The translations under genes and the position numbers were made by a program. The notes beneath the pieces were generated by a model. The model was given only the letters and a program-made list of their open reading frames with translations, was not told the origin of the DNA and did not search any database. Of a stretch of 37,056 nt of DNA, positions 25,593 through 34,256 are shown in pieces; within the stretch, counting starts at the first letter, position 1, and every line of letters begins with the position of its first letter. Origin of the DNA: an uncultured Aureispira sp. (lineage in GTDB: Bacteria; Bacteroidota; Bacteroidia; Chitinophagales; Saprospiraceae); NCBI GenBank assembly GCA_937942475.1, contig CALDEP010000154.1, positions 1 to 37,056 on the forward strand, in the 5' to 3' direction.

Positions 25593-25628
25593 AAAAGTGG
25601 CTGCCCTCTAAAGAGAACAGCCACTTTT
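25593..25628. terminator. Bidirectional terminator
   Basis: AAAAGTGGCTG (25593-25603) pairs with CAGCCACTTTT (25618-25628), with an inner CTCT/AGAG pair in the loop. It lies between the convergent GldM-C-like gene and the SprB-repeat gene and has A/T tracts on both sides. Confidence 0.85.
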
Positions 25629-25655
25629 AATTTAGAACAAAACTACTTGCTCTAC

Positions 25656-28211
25656 TTATTTTTTATCTACCACTAGCTTTTCTGTTACCATTTGCCCATC
25701 TATAACAAATTGTACCATATAAACTCCCGTTGATAAGTTCTCTGTATTCAATTCAACACGTCTTGATTCAGTTGCACTTAATTGGTTTTCTAGAACGGTT
25801 TGTCCAATTGCATTCACAACTCGAATAAGAACATCTGAACGTTGAGCCAAATCTAATTCAACAAATACAGTTGCATCTGCTGGATTTGGAAACATACTCA
25901 AACCATTCAAATTAGGAACATTCTCAATTCCTACAATCACTACGGTGACTGATGTATCATTTGTACAACCATTCGCATCTGTAATCGTTACGCCATAAGT
26001 CGTATTATTTGTTAAACCTGTAGCTGTTGCAGTCGTTTGACCACTAGCTGCCGCATCCCACAAATAAGTATATGGAGCAATACCACCTGTCGCAGAAGCT
26101 GTAGCTGAACCATTTCCATTGTCCAGAACTGAAGCTAACACTGCTGTTGGCTCTGTAATTGTTCCAGCTGTAATATCAGAACAACCATTGGCATCTGTAA
26201 CTGTTCCAGCATAAGTACCTGCTGTAAGCGCAAGAACATCTGGTGTTGTTACACCATTACTCCACAAATAAGTGTATGCACCTGTTCCCCCTGTTACCGA
26301 AATCATGATAGACCCATCATTACCTCCATTACAAGATACATTTACGGGAACACCTAAGTTGGTTACAACTGCTGCTGGTTCTGTAATAATAACGGTATCC
26401 ATTGTTAAACAACTCAATGCATCTGTAGTGGTAACCAAATAAGTACCTGCTGCTAAACCAGTTGCAGTAGCGGTCGTTTGGCTCCCTGCACTAGCATCCC
26501 ACATATAAGTATATGTACCTGTCCCACCTGTTGCAGAAACTGTTGCATTGCCGTCAGAAAGTCCATTACAGGTTATATCAGCACCATTATAGTTAGAAGT
26601 AACCGTTGCTGTTGCCGTTGGGCTATTTGGATTAGAAATAACAACACTACTAGTCGCAGAGACGCTATTTGCATCTGTATAAGTAAACATATAAGTACCT
26701 GCTGCTAAGCCAGTTGCTGTAGCGGTCGTTTGGCTCGCTGCACTAGCATCCCACATAAAAGTATAAGGAGCCTGTCCACCTGATGGCACTGCCGTTGCTG
26801 TTCCGTCTGAACCACCACAACTTGCATCTGTTGTTGCATTGGTTGTTGTTAAAACAACCGTTACACATGGGTTAGATACTACTATATCATCCACTTCTAA
26901 GATAAATTTATCAAAAGAATTATTACGGAAACCTACATAAACATCCTGACCTGCAAAAGCTGTCAGACTTACGGTATGCGCTACAAAAGAAGTATCTTCT
27001 GCTGCTATGGTAAATACCATTGTTCCTCCTGTTGTAAAATCCGTAATGACGGGCGTTGTTCCTGCAATGGTAGACGTTACCCATACTTCATAACCATCTG
27101 CATAAGTAGGGTCTCTAGCGACTGCCTCCCATGACAAACTAGCACCTGATAGAATTCCAGCCACTTGTGGTGTAATCAACCAGTCATCGCTTGCTCCTGC
27201 TGTCGCCAACCAAGAAGTTACTGCTGCTACAGAATCTAATGTTGCTGTTTCTGTGCTTCCTGAAAGTGTCCACAAATCAAACGTTACTACTGCTGCATTT
27301 GCTGCAGCATCATTGTCAATAATCGTCAGCCCAGTTGGCATCACACCTCCTGTACCTTCAAAATCTTCAGAGTAAATGACAATTCCATCACTTGCAACAA
27401 CAACACTACTAGTAGCAGATACATTGTTAGCATCTGTATAAGTAAACATATAAGTACCAGCAGCTAAACCAGTTGCTGTAGCTGTCGTTTGGTTTCCTGT
27501 ACTCCCATCCCACATGAAAGTGTAAGGTGTTGCTCCACCTGACGGTGTTGAAGTCGCTGTTCCATCTGAGCCATTACAAGTAGCATTTGTTGTTGTATTA
27601 ATTGTACTTAAAGTAACTACAGCATTGCTTTCGATAACAATATCATCAATCTCTAAGATAAATTTATCAAAAGAATTATTACGGAAACCTACATAGATAC
27701 TTTGTCCTGCAAATGTTGACAAACTTACGGTATGCGCTACAAAAGAAGTATCTTCTGCTGCTATGGTAAATACCATTGTTCCTCCTGTCGTAAAATCTGT
27801 AATGACAGGTGTTGTTCCTGCAATCGTAGACGTTACCCATACTTCATAACCATCTGCATAAGCAGGGTCTCTAGCTACTGCCTCCCATGATAAAGTAGTA
27901 GATGCCGCTATCCCAGCTACTTGTGGTGTAATCAACCAGTCATCGCTTGCTCCTGCTGTCGCCAACCAAGAAGTTACCGCTGCTACAGAATCTAGTGTTG
28001 CTGTTTCTGTGCTTCCTGAAAGAGTCCACAAATCAAACGTTGCTACTCCTGCATTTGCTGCGCCATCATTGTCAATGATCGTCAGCCCAGTTGGCATTAC
28101 ACCTCCTGTGCCTTCAAAATCTTCAGAATATAAAATTTGTGCTTGTGAAGATTGCGAAAAAATGGCTAAGGAGCACATTGTTAAAATAAAAAATTGTTGT
28201 ATTTTATTCAT
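25656..28211 (-). CDS. T9SS-sorted protein with duplicated choice-of-anchor J and five SprB-like repeats
   Basis: An 851-residue exported protein. The signal peptide covers about residues 1-25 (ends SSQAQ). Then come two copies of a module made of a choice-of-anchor-J-like domain (YSEDFEGTGGVMPTGLTI) plus one SprB-like repeat, and three more SprB-like repeats (pattern C-N/G-G-x-D-G ... Y-W/M-W-D ... TGLAAGTY). The C-terminal about 80 residues are a T9SS type A sorting domain (MFPNPADATVFVEL to EKLVVDKK). The anchor-J/SprB module is repeated with a 756-nt period and near-identical DNA. The frame is open to 28256, but the ATG at 28211 starts the signal peptide. Likely a surface or adhesin-like protein. 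Confidence 0.9.
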   Translation of the reverse strand: MNKIQQFFILTMCSLAIFSQSSQAQILYSEDFEGTGGVMPTGLTIIDNDGAANAGVATFDLWTLSGSTETATLDSVAAVTSWLATAGASDDWLITPQVAGIAASTTLSWEAVARDPAYADGYEVWVTSTIAGTTPVITDFTTGGTMVFTIAAEDTSFVAHTVSLSTFAGQSIYVGFRNNSFDKFILEIDDIVIESNAVVTLSTINTTTNATCNGSDGTATSTPSGGATPYTFMWDGSTGNQTTATATGLAAGTYMFTYTDANNVSATSSVVVASDGIVIYSEDFEGTGGVMPTGLTIIDNDAAANAAVVTFDLWTLSGSTETATLDSVAAVTSWLATAGASDDWLITPQVAGILSGASLSWEAVARDPTYADGYEVWVTSTIAGTTPVITDFTTGGTMVFTIAAEDTSFVAHTVSLTAFAGQDVYVGFRNNSFDKFILEVDDIVVSNPCVTVVLTTTNATTDASCGGSDGTATAVPSGGQAPYTFMWDASAASQTTATATGLAAGTYMFTYTDANSVSATSSVVISNPNSPTATATVTSNYNGADITCNGLSDGNATVSATGGTGTYTYMWDASAGSQTTATATGLAAGTYLVTTTDALSCLTMDTVIITEPAAVVTNLGVPVNVSCNGGNDGSIMISVTGGTGAYTYLWSNGVTTPDVLALTAGTYAGTVTDANGCSDITAGTITEPTAVLASVLDNGNGSATASATGGIAPYTYLWDAAASGQTTATATGLTNNTTYGVTITDANGCTNDTSVTVVIVGIENVPNLNGLSMFPNPADATVFVELDLAQRSDVLIRVVNAIGQTVLENQLSATESRRVELNTENLSTGVYMVQFVIDGQMVTEKLVVDKK

Positions 28212-28578
28212 ACTTTTTTTAATTAAAACACTAAATATAGGTTGTCTAAAATTCAATATTATCAGAAGGAAATTACTTTATAAATTCAATTACTTTCTAA
28301 TAATTTATCATTCTAACCTAAAATAATGCTTTTGTTCGTTTAAAATTAGGTTTAAATTTATAAGAAGACAAAAATAGTTCATTTTTTGATAAAAATCAAG
28401 CATGTCTAAAGTATTAACAATAAAAGTAAACTGATTTTTCAGTAAAAAAAATACATTTCAAAAAATATTGATTATCAATAAATTACATAGAAAGTAAATT
28501 GCACTAAGTTTTACAAACACAAATCATCCGAAGTAGATGTTTTAACAAAAAAAAATTGACCCGCATTTTAGCAAAGAA
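28212..28578. other. Leader region upstream of the SprB-repeat gene
   Basis: About 370 nt of very AT-rich DNA. It carries the promoter candidate at 28369-28399; nothing else is evident. It also includes the 3' flank of the arylsulfotransferase-like gene, without a clear terminator hairpin. Confidence 0.5.
28369..28399 (-). promoter_or_regulatory. Candidate promoter of the SprB-repeat gene
   Basis: Minus strand: TTG (28399-28397), 20 nt, TATTTTTG (28376-28369), a full -7 consensus with spacing one longer than usual. It predicts a leader of about 150 nt. Confidence 0.45.
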
Positions 28579-30210
28579 TTATCTCAATATAATTCTCTCA
28601 AAATGTACGTTTCCAATGGACAATATATAAGCTCCCTGTTCTAGACCTTTAGTTTTGATTGTCGTTTGAGTTCCTTCGATTCTACCTTGATAAAGTAATT
28701 GCCCAAAGGAATTATACCAATAATAGAGTTGACCTATCAATTCATTCTCTACCTCTAATGTTAAATCATTTATTACTGGATTAGGATAGACTTTAAAAAG
28801 CGGTTCTTTCGTAATTTCTGTTTCTGATACATCCGTATAGAGGTTGCAATGATTTGTATTATAATTCAGTTCAATTGGTAGGGTTGGCATTAAATTCTGT
28901 CCGTTAAAACCAGCATAATCCTCCCCGTAACGATAGGCTCTAAAAACAGTATTTTGGAGTAAACCTGGAATCTGCCCCTGTGTTGCTATTCCCGAGTTGA
29001 GAATAGGGTTAATGTATTCCCACACTGTATTTTTCATACTGTCTACTTCAAAAAAATATCCTGAAGTACCTGCACAGATCTGAACATTTCCATTAGGTAA
29101 TTGATGTGCCCCAGAGATTCTAAAAGCATAAAAAATTGGTGCAATCGTATCCACATAGGTCCAATGCAGATTACTGGGACCATAGTTGTTGTTTGTAAAT
29201 TGATAATTCCCAAACACATCAACAGGAGGAGCTATAATATCCACAGAGGACCAACCTCTAGTTCTACCATTATTAAAAATCATAATTTTCCCTGAATCGG
29301 GATTTGAGGCCTCTATCCAGTGTACATCATGCTGATCTTCCAATACCCTTGATCCTGCCCCATTGTAGGTAGAAGGATTTCCCCAACGATAGATTAAATT
29401 TCCTCCTTTGCCACTATTTCCACCTAAATCACTGGCCGCCTCTGCCGTTGTTGTACTGTGGTCAATGATCCAAAGTTCTGACCAATCTTTGCTACTCAAT
29501 ACAATTTGATCTAAATCTGGGTTATAATCAATTGAATTAACATGCATCCAATCTGCTCTACCTCCATTATTATTATAATTAACATTAAACAATCCTGGAT
29601 AACTAACTGTAGGCTGATAATTAGCTTTTGTACTGTCATGATTTTGAACCAGATGATCCCAAGAATGCCATTCCCAAACAATTTCACCACTATCAATCCC
29701 AATGGGTCTAACTTCTACAATAAACTCTGGCCAAAGCTGCCCCTCAATCAATTGTGTAGAATCTCTTCCTTCTGCAATACATTCTGCTTGTGATTTGATT
29801 TCTGTAGCCAATATTAAGACATTGCCATTGGGTAGATATTCAATGTCATGGTGTTGACAATATGTATTTGTCGAAAAAGTATAATCCCAAATAAGATTGT
29901 CATTCCAATCAAATCGCTGTACTTTTCCGCCTACACCTCCTTGATTAAAGAGTGGATTACTCGTTTTTCCAGTTCTCAAAAGGCTGCCATCTTCTAGCAG
30001 ATAAGCTGATACTCCAGGTCGAGTTGAGGTAGACCACTCCTTCACTAAATAACCACAGTTATCAATAAGATACGCACTTGTTGATGAATTAGGGGAAAAC
30101 AAGGTGTAGCCTGCAAAAGAATTAGGGCTGTTACTAATGACTCCCACTGTTTGAGCATTGGTCTTCCCGATTCCAAAAAAAAGTAACAGAAGTAGTAAAT
30201 ATTTTTTCAT
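28579..30210 (-). CDS. Arylsulfotransferase-like beta-propeller protein with T9SS sorting domain
   Basis: A 543-residue exported protein. The signal peptide covers residues 1-19 (ends TNAQ). The body resembles arylsulfate sulfotransferase (ASST) propellers: repeated W-D/E-Y/W blades (RFDWNDNLIWDYTF, GEIVWEWHSWDHL, KNTVWEYINP), paired with HHDIEYLPNGNVL, MHVNSIDYNPDLDQIVLSS, QHDVHWIEA and AHQLPNGNVQIC. These supply several conserved histidines. The last about 75 residues are a T9SS sorting domain (VYPNPVINDLTLEV to FERIILR). Whether it transfers sulfate is not certain: ASST-like propellers also occur in non-catalytic surface proteins. Confidence 0.85.
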   Translation of the reverse strand: MKKYLLLLLLFFGIGKTNAQTVGVISNSPNSFAGYTLFSPNSSTSAYLIDNCGYLVKEWSTSTRPGVSAYLLEDGSLLRTGKTSNPLFNQGGVGGKVQRFDWNDNLIWDYTFSTNTYCQHHDIEYLPNGNVLILATEIKSQAECIAEGRDSTQLIEGQLWPEFIVEVRPIGIDSGEIVWEWHSWDHLVQNHDSTKANYQPTVSYPGLFNVNYNNNGGRADWMHVNSIDYNPDLDQIVLSSKDWSELWIIDHSTTTAEAASDLGGNSGKGGNLIYRWGNPSTYNGAGSRVLEDQHDVHWIEASNPDSGKIMIFNNGRTRGWSSVDIIAPPVDVFGNYQFTNNNYGPSNLHWTYVDTIAPIFYAFRISGAHQLPNGNVQICAGTSGYFFEVDSMKNTVWEYINPILNSGIATQGQIPGLLQNTVFRAYRYGEDYAGFNGQNLMPTLPIELNYNTNHCNLYTDVSETEITKEPLFKVYPNPVINDLTLEVENELIGQLYYWYNSFGQLLYQGRIEGTQTTIKTKGLEQGAYILSIGNVHFERIILR

Positions 30211-30440
30211 AATTTATTGTTTTAGTAGACATTGAATACACTGTATTGGAGTTTAGAACTAAGTAATAATTAAATGTGAATCCTATTTTTTAGTATGCTA
30301 TTGAGCGATTTATTGAATCACACTTAATTGAATAGGAGCCTTAGCTTTTCCCCCATTCAAACGTTATCAAGATAAGTAGAGAAGGAAAGAGAAGAGAGGT
30401 ATTATTTTATATTTCGATAATTTTGTTTCTCTGACAAATG

Positions 30441-30512
30441 GTGTCGGAGCGATGCTCCTTTTTCCTTTTGTTTGTTTTTTTTTAGAAATAGTGTCAGGGC
30501 GATGCCCTTTTT
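30441..30512 (+). repeat. Two direct copies of a GTGTCrG-GCGATGC hairpin unit
   Basis: GTGTCGGAGCGATGCTCC followed by T5 (30441-30463) and GTGTCAGGGCGATGCCCT followed by T5 (30491-30512). Each has a compact stem (GGAGC/GCTCC or AGGGC/GCCCT) around a GAT loop. The stems differ at paired positions that keep pairing, which suggests the structure matters. Each looks like a miniature terminator on the plus strand. Confidence 0.7.
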
Positions 30513-30702
30513 AAAAAGGTTAGGCTTAATTCTAAAAAAAACATATTATTTAAAATCATTAATTACAAACAGCTTCATTATTCTAAAGGTTCTAGGAAGT
30601 TAATACTTTTCGTGGAGTTTAGCTACGCTGCTACTCCGTGGTTTAGTTTTTTTTGCAAAAAACATAAAAACACATCTCCCAAACAAGCTGGGAGTTTACA
30701 AC

Positions 30703-30784
30703 TTGCATTAGATTGGTTATCAGCTCATTAGTATTTTGAATACATGAAAGCAATCTGCCTAATAATCAATCTAATACGATTTAA
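30703..30784. repeat. Dispersed palindrome, family A, copy 2
   Basis: The left arm ATTAGATTGGTTATCAGC (30707-30724) pairs imperfectly with about 30757-30775. It matches the element at 198-280 across both arms, with the same TAGTATT in the loop and the same CTAATACGATTT end. The stem is less perfect than in copy 1. Confidence 0.7.
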
Positions 30785-30852
30785 CTGCGCTGTGACTACG
30801 TGATCTACACGAAGTATAGAGGAAGTAGAAATTAAGAAATTTAACAGGGCGT

Positions 30853-31452
30853 TCAAACTGCTAAACCATTCAAAAGCAAGCCTGCTATTTGTTCTTTTAA
30901 TAATTCAGGTTGAATACTTCGAGTTGGCTTGTACCAATCGTGTAACCAGCGAACAGAGGTTAATATAGTATAGAGGGCAATATTAGAATTAATATTTTTT
31001 AACGCTCCTTCTTTGATCCCTTGAATGATAATTTCTTGAAACCGATTTTCATAATCTTTACGAAGTTTCAAAAAAGCGCTTAAATTAGAATTTTTGCCCA
31101 CACTAGTTAAATGCTTCCATTCATCGTTAAATACGGTTACAGAAGTCGGATTTTTGACGGCAATATCGACATGCAGTGCGATCAATGCTTTTATTTTTTC
31201 GATGGTACTAATGGCTTGCCCTTCCACCAAATTCATTCCTTCCACGAACAATTGAGCATTATCAAAACAAATCTTTTGAAGCAATTCTTCTTTTGAACCA
31301 ATATGGCTATACAAACTAGATACTTTTAAATCAACCCGTTCCGCCAAGTCTCTCATGGAAGCAGCCTTGTAGCCTTTCTCTCTAAACAGCTGTGCTGCCG
31401 CTTCGTAAATCGCTTCCTTTTTACGCTTTTTAGGTTTCGTTTTTTCAATCAT
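30853..31452 (-). CDS. TetR/AcrR-family transcriptional regulator
   Basis: A 199-residue one-component repressor. The N-terminal helix-turn-helix covers about residues 12-58: AIYEAAAQLFREKGYKAASM, then DLAERVDLKVSSLYSHIGSKEELL. The C-terminal helical ligand/dimer domain is unassigned. TetR proteins often control fatty-acid or aromatic-acyl-CoA genes in Bacteroidota, and the paa genes are about 10 kb away, but no shared operator was identified. A TAAGTTTG box lies 30 nt upstream. Confidence 0.93.
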   Translation of the reverse strand: MIEKTKPKKRKKEAIYEAAAQLFREKGYKAASMRDLAERVDLKVSSLYSHIGSKEELLQKICFDNAQLFVEGMNLVEGQAISTIEKIKALIALHVDIAVKNPTSVTVFNDEWKHLTSVGKNSNLSAFLKLRKDYENRFQEIIIQGIKEGALKNINSNIALYTILTSVRWLHDWYKPTRSIQPELLKEQIAGLLLNGLAV

Positions 31453-31877
31453 ATGGTATAGAATAAATAATTGTTAGAACACAAACTTAATTAAAATTAG
31501 GGTGAATAATAAAAAACCATTAGTTTTGAGCCATAAAACAATCGTCTATAAAAATAAATCGTCTGTCAAGGTTTGAGTTTATTAAAATTTATGGTTATTT
31601 GACAAACTTCTCATGCAGTAAATTGTGTGGAGTTTTAAAATATGGGTTATTTTTCCGAGCTATAATCAGGTTATAAGTTTTAAGTAGAAAGTCGTAGGTT
31701 CTTTATTATCAAAACAAAAACATACGACTTTCTACTTAAAACTTACGACTCATATAGTTTAGAAAAGGTAAGGCTTAGATATTATCACATGAGTTGTCAA
31801 AAAACGAAATTTATTCAAACCCAAACAGGCTACAATACTTTTCATACTATTCATACTACTTACAAAAACAAATCAAG
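31453..31877. other. Divergent intergenic region with family B palindrome
   Basis: Between the TetR gene and the aldolase gene. It holds a minus-strand TAAGTTTG box (31489-31482) that could be the TetR gene's -7 element, and the palindrome at 31663-31760. The stretch from 31794 to 31877 is in frame with the aldolase but is judged to be leader. Confidence 0.55.
31663..31760. repeat. Dispersed palindrome, family B, copy 2
   Basis: A 23-bp perfect inverted repeat at 31674-31696 and 31723-31745 (core TTTTAAGTAGAAAGTCGTA). Compared with copy 1 (17511-17605) the outer flanks are inverted (GACTCATATAGT on the right here, ACTATATGAGTC on the left there), whereas the loop word TTTATTATCAAAA has the same orientation in both. 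Confidence 0.85.
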
Positions 31878-32534
31878 ATGAAATTTTTTGTTGATACTGC
31901 CAACTTAGCGCAAATTCAAGAAGCTTATGACTTAGGTATTTTAGATGGTGTGACAACCAACCCATCTCTAATGGCCAAAGAAGGTATTAGTGGTCAAGAA
32001 GCTGTATTAGAACATTACAAAAAAATCTGCGAAATCGCTGATGGTGATGTTAGCGCAGAGGTAATTGCAACCGATTTTGAAGGTATTGTCAAAGAGGGAG
32101 AAGCTTTAGCGGCATTGCACCCAAATATCGTTGTGAAAGTTCCAATGATTAAAGATGGTATTAAAGCAATCAAGCATTTTTCAGACAAAGGTATTCGTAC
32201 CAATTGTACGCTTGTCTTTTCTGCTGGTCAAGCACTTCTAGCGGCTAAAGCTGGTGCAACTTACCTATCGCCTTTTATTGGACGTGTAGATGACATCTCT
32301 TGGGATGGAATGGATTTGATTGATCAAATCGTTCATATCTATAATTTTTATGGCTTCGAAACACAGGTTTTGGCGGCCTCTATTCGCAACCCTTTGCATA
32401 TTGTAAAATGTGCTGAAGTTGGTGCTGATGTGGTAACTTGTCCTCTAAGCGCTATTTTAGCTTTGTTAAATCATCCTTTAACGGATATTGGATTGGCTAA
32501 ATTCTTAGCAGATCATAAGAAAGTAAATGGCTAG
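31878..32534 (+). CDS. Fructose-6-phosphate aldolase / small transaldolase
   Basis: A 218-residue TIM-barrel Schiff-base enzyme of the TalC/FSA (transaldolase subfamily 3) type. It has [14 protein letters not shown] at the N-terminus, [13 protein letters not shown], the Schiff-base lysine K87 in [25 protein letters not shown], and SPFIGRVDD. Sequence alone does not decide between transaldolase and fructose-6-phosphate aldolase activity. The frame is open to a TTG at 31794, but the ATG at 31878 matches the family start exactly and the extra 28 residues are unlike it. It ends at a strong terminator. Confidence 0.92.
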   Translation: MKFFVDTANLAQIQEAYDLGILDGVTTNPSLMAKEGISGQEAVLEHYKKICEIADGDVSAEVIATDFEGIVKEGEALAALHPNIVVKVPMIKDGIKAIKHFSDKGIRTNCTLVFSAGQALLAAKAGATYLSPFIGRVDDISWDGMDLIDQIVHIYNFYGFETQVLAASIRNPLHIVKCAEVGADVVTCPLSAILALLNHPLTDIGLAKFLADHKKVNG

Positions 32535-32575
32535 TTTGTTAATTCTATTTTTAATTCTAATTAACAATACATATA

Positions 32576-32612
32576 AAAAGACTCTAGAGAAAATTTCTCT
32601 AGAGTCTTTTTT
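32576..32612. terminator. Bidirectional terminator
   Basis: Long near-perfect palindrome: AAAAGACTCTAGAGAAA against TTTCTCTAGAGTCTTTT with almost no loop, and T/A tracts on both sides. It separates the convergent aldolase and aldehyde dehydrogenase genes. Confidence 0.88.
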
Positions 32613-32637
32613 GTATTTCAAGAACGGTGTTTTAAAC

Positions 32638-34053
32638 TTACAAAGCCCAATCCATGATCTTTTTAATTATTTTTAAGCTGAATTTGTAAGGCGCATAACG
32701 AATTGGTTCCTCAATTAAGAAAGAGCGATGCAAAACCGCTTTTTGATGAGAGAATAGGTCAAAAGAATGTTTCCCATGATAAGCTCCTATCCCACTGTCT
32801 CCAACCCCTCCAAAAGGTAAATGTCCATTTGCCATGTGCATCAAGGTGTCGTTAATACAGACCCCACCAGCAGACGTTTCATCTAATATTCGATCAATTT
32901 TCTTATCATTCTTAGAAAAGATATAAAGTGCTAGAGGCTTTGATTTTGAATTTACAAAATCAATGGCGTCTCGAAGATTTCCATATTCGATAATTGGCAA
33001 AATAGGTCCGAAAATTTCATCTTGCATGATTCCTTTTTCTAGATCTACATTTTCCATTAAAGTTGGCGCAATATACTTCTCTTCACGATCTGTTTGTCCA
33101 CCTACAATGACATCGCCATGTTCCAAATAAGTACTTAGGCGATCAAAATGACCTTCATTAATAATTCTACCCAAAGCTTCGCTATCCTTAGGATTTTCAC
33201 CAAAGAATTCTTTCATGTAGAACTTCATTTTTGCCACTAAAGCATCTTTGATTTTTTGATCGACCAACAAGTAATCTGGTGCAATACAGGTTTGCCCCAC
33301 ATTGATAAACTTACCCCAAACAATTCTCTTTGCCGTATAATCTAAATGAATGTCCGTGTCTACAATACAAGGACTCTTTCCGCCTAGCTCTAATGCGACA
33401 GGCGTCAACTGTTTTGCTGCCGCTTGGTAAACAATCTTACCTACATTCGTACTTCCTGTAAAGAAGATAAAATCAAACTTTTCATTGAGCAACAATTCTG
33501 TTTCTGGAACTGCTCCTTCAATCATTTTGATGTACTGTGCATCAAAAGTTTCGTTGACTAATTTTGTTAATAAATTAGAGGTATGCAGGGCGTATTCAGA
33601 AGGCTTTAGAATGGCCGTGTTTCCTGCGACAATCGCTCCAACCAATGGTGCCAACAGTAATTGCACAGGATAATTCCAAGGAGCAATAATCAGTACATTG
33701 CCATAAGGATCTGATTTGGTATAGCTGCTTGCCACATAATGAAATGGCGGTGTTTTCACCTTTCTTGGCTTTGCCCAAGATTTAAGGTTTTTGAGTGCTT
33801 TATTAATATCTGCCAAAACAAAACCAACTTCTGTTGCATAAGCTTCAAATTCATGCTTTCGTAGGTCTTTGTGCAGCGCATCCATAATAGCAACTTCATG
33901 GTCTATCATCATTTGCTTCAATTGCTCCAATTTCTTTTTTCTAAACGTTAAGTCTTTGGTTGCATTACTAGCAAAATAATCTCGTTGTGCTTGTAATATA
34001 GTTTGCACCTCTTCTGCTGTTAAATTTTTATTTGTTGCGGTCGTCGTATTCAT
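32638..34053 (-). CDS. Aldehyde dehydrogenase (class 3 type)
   Basis: A 471-residue NAD(P)-dependent aldehyde dehydrogenase. It has PWNYP (N127), the cofactor segment FFTGSTNVGK, the general-base glutamate in LELGGKSP (E222) and the catalytic cysteine in GQTCIAPDY (C256). The length and the hydrophobic-aliphatic C-terminal segment suit ALDH3-like enzymes acting on medium or long-chain aldehydes. The frame reaches a GTG at 34104, but the ATG at 34053 is preferred because the extra 17 residues lack family resemblance. Physiological substrate unknown. Confidence 0.94.
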   Translation of the reverse strand: MNTTTATNKNLTAEEVQTILQAQRDYFASNATKDLTFRKKKLEQLKQMMIDHEVAIMDALHKDLRKHEFEAYATEVGFVLADINKALKNLKSWAKPRKVKTPPFHYVASSYTKSDPYGNVLIIAPWNYPVQLLLAPLVGAIVAGNTAILKPSEYALHTSNLLTKLVNETFDAQYIKMIEGAVPETELLLNEKFDFIFFTGSTNVGKIVYQAAAKQLTPVALELGGKSPCIVDTDIHLDYTAKRIVWGKFINVGQTCIAPDYLLVDQKIKDALVAKMKFYMKEFFGENPKDSEALGRIINEGHFDRLSTYLEHGDVIVGGQTDREEKYIAPTLMENVDLEKGIMQDEIFGPILPIIEYGNLRDAIDFVNSKSKPLALYIFSKNDKKIDRILDETSAGGVCINDTLMHMANGHLPFGGVGDSGIGAYHGKHSFDLFSHQKAVLHRSFLIEEPIRYAPYKFSLKIIKKIMDWAL

Positions 34054-34180
34054 GATATAAAAATTGATTGATTGATTTTTTAATTTATTGTCTTTGGTGA
34101 ACACAATAAATTTAGTGGATCTTATTGCATCTTAACTATTCTCACAAAGAAAAGCTACTCACTAAACCCCGAAAAAAAGA

Positions 34181-34217
34181 AATGGTTCTTACAAATACAA
34201 TTTTTGTAAGAACCATT
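34181..34217 (-). terminator. Terminator of the DUF1571-like gene
   Basis: AATGGTTCTTACAAA (34181-34195) pairs perfectly with 34203-34217 around a 7-nt loop. It lies 40 nt past the stop of the exported protein gene. On the minus strand it is followed by TTTCTTTTTTTCG. Confidence 0.85.
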
Positions 34218-34256
34218 AAGATAAGATATCTAAGTTAAATTAACAAATTGTCACTC

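Larger units (their letters stand above)
30211..30852. other. Repeat-rich gene-free region
   Basis: About 640 nt with no gene seen but several structured elements: two GCGATGC hairpin units (30441-30512), a short IR around 30611-30637 (GGAGT...ACTCC with AGC/GCT inside), a hairpin at about 30676-30692 (CTCCCA...TGGGAG), and family A palindrome copy 2 at 30703-30784. Confidence 0.7.

Noticed and set aside
26478-26708. Open frame on the plus strand inside the SprB-repeat gene
   Set aside because: Rich in Cys, Arg and Ile as expected from the complement of Thr/Ala/Gly-rich repeats; a shadow.
25656-28211. CRISPR-like or microsatellite array in the repetitive 26-28 kb stretch
   Set aside because: The repeats are in frame, about 70-250 codons long and encode protein domains; there is no short repeat/unique spacer pattern.
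30853-31452. TetR protein as the dedicated paa regulator (PaaR)
   Set aside because: The distance is about 10 kb, no shared operator was found and the ligand domain gives no clue. Kept only as a testable idea.
31794-31877. Extended N-terminus of the aldolase from the TTG at 31794
   Set aside because: The 28 extra residues (rich in Tyr, Asn, Gln) lie outside the family's domain, and the ATG at 31878 gives the exact family start.
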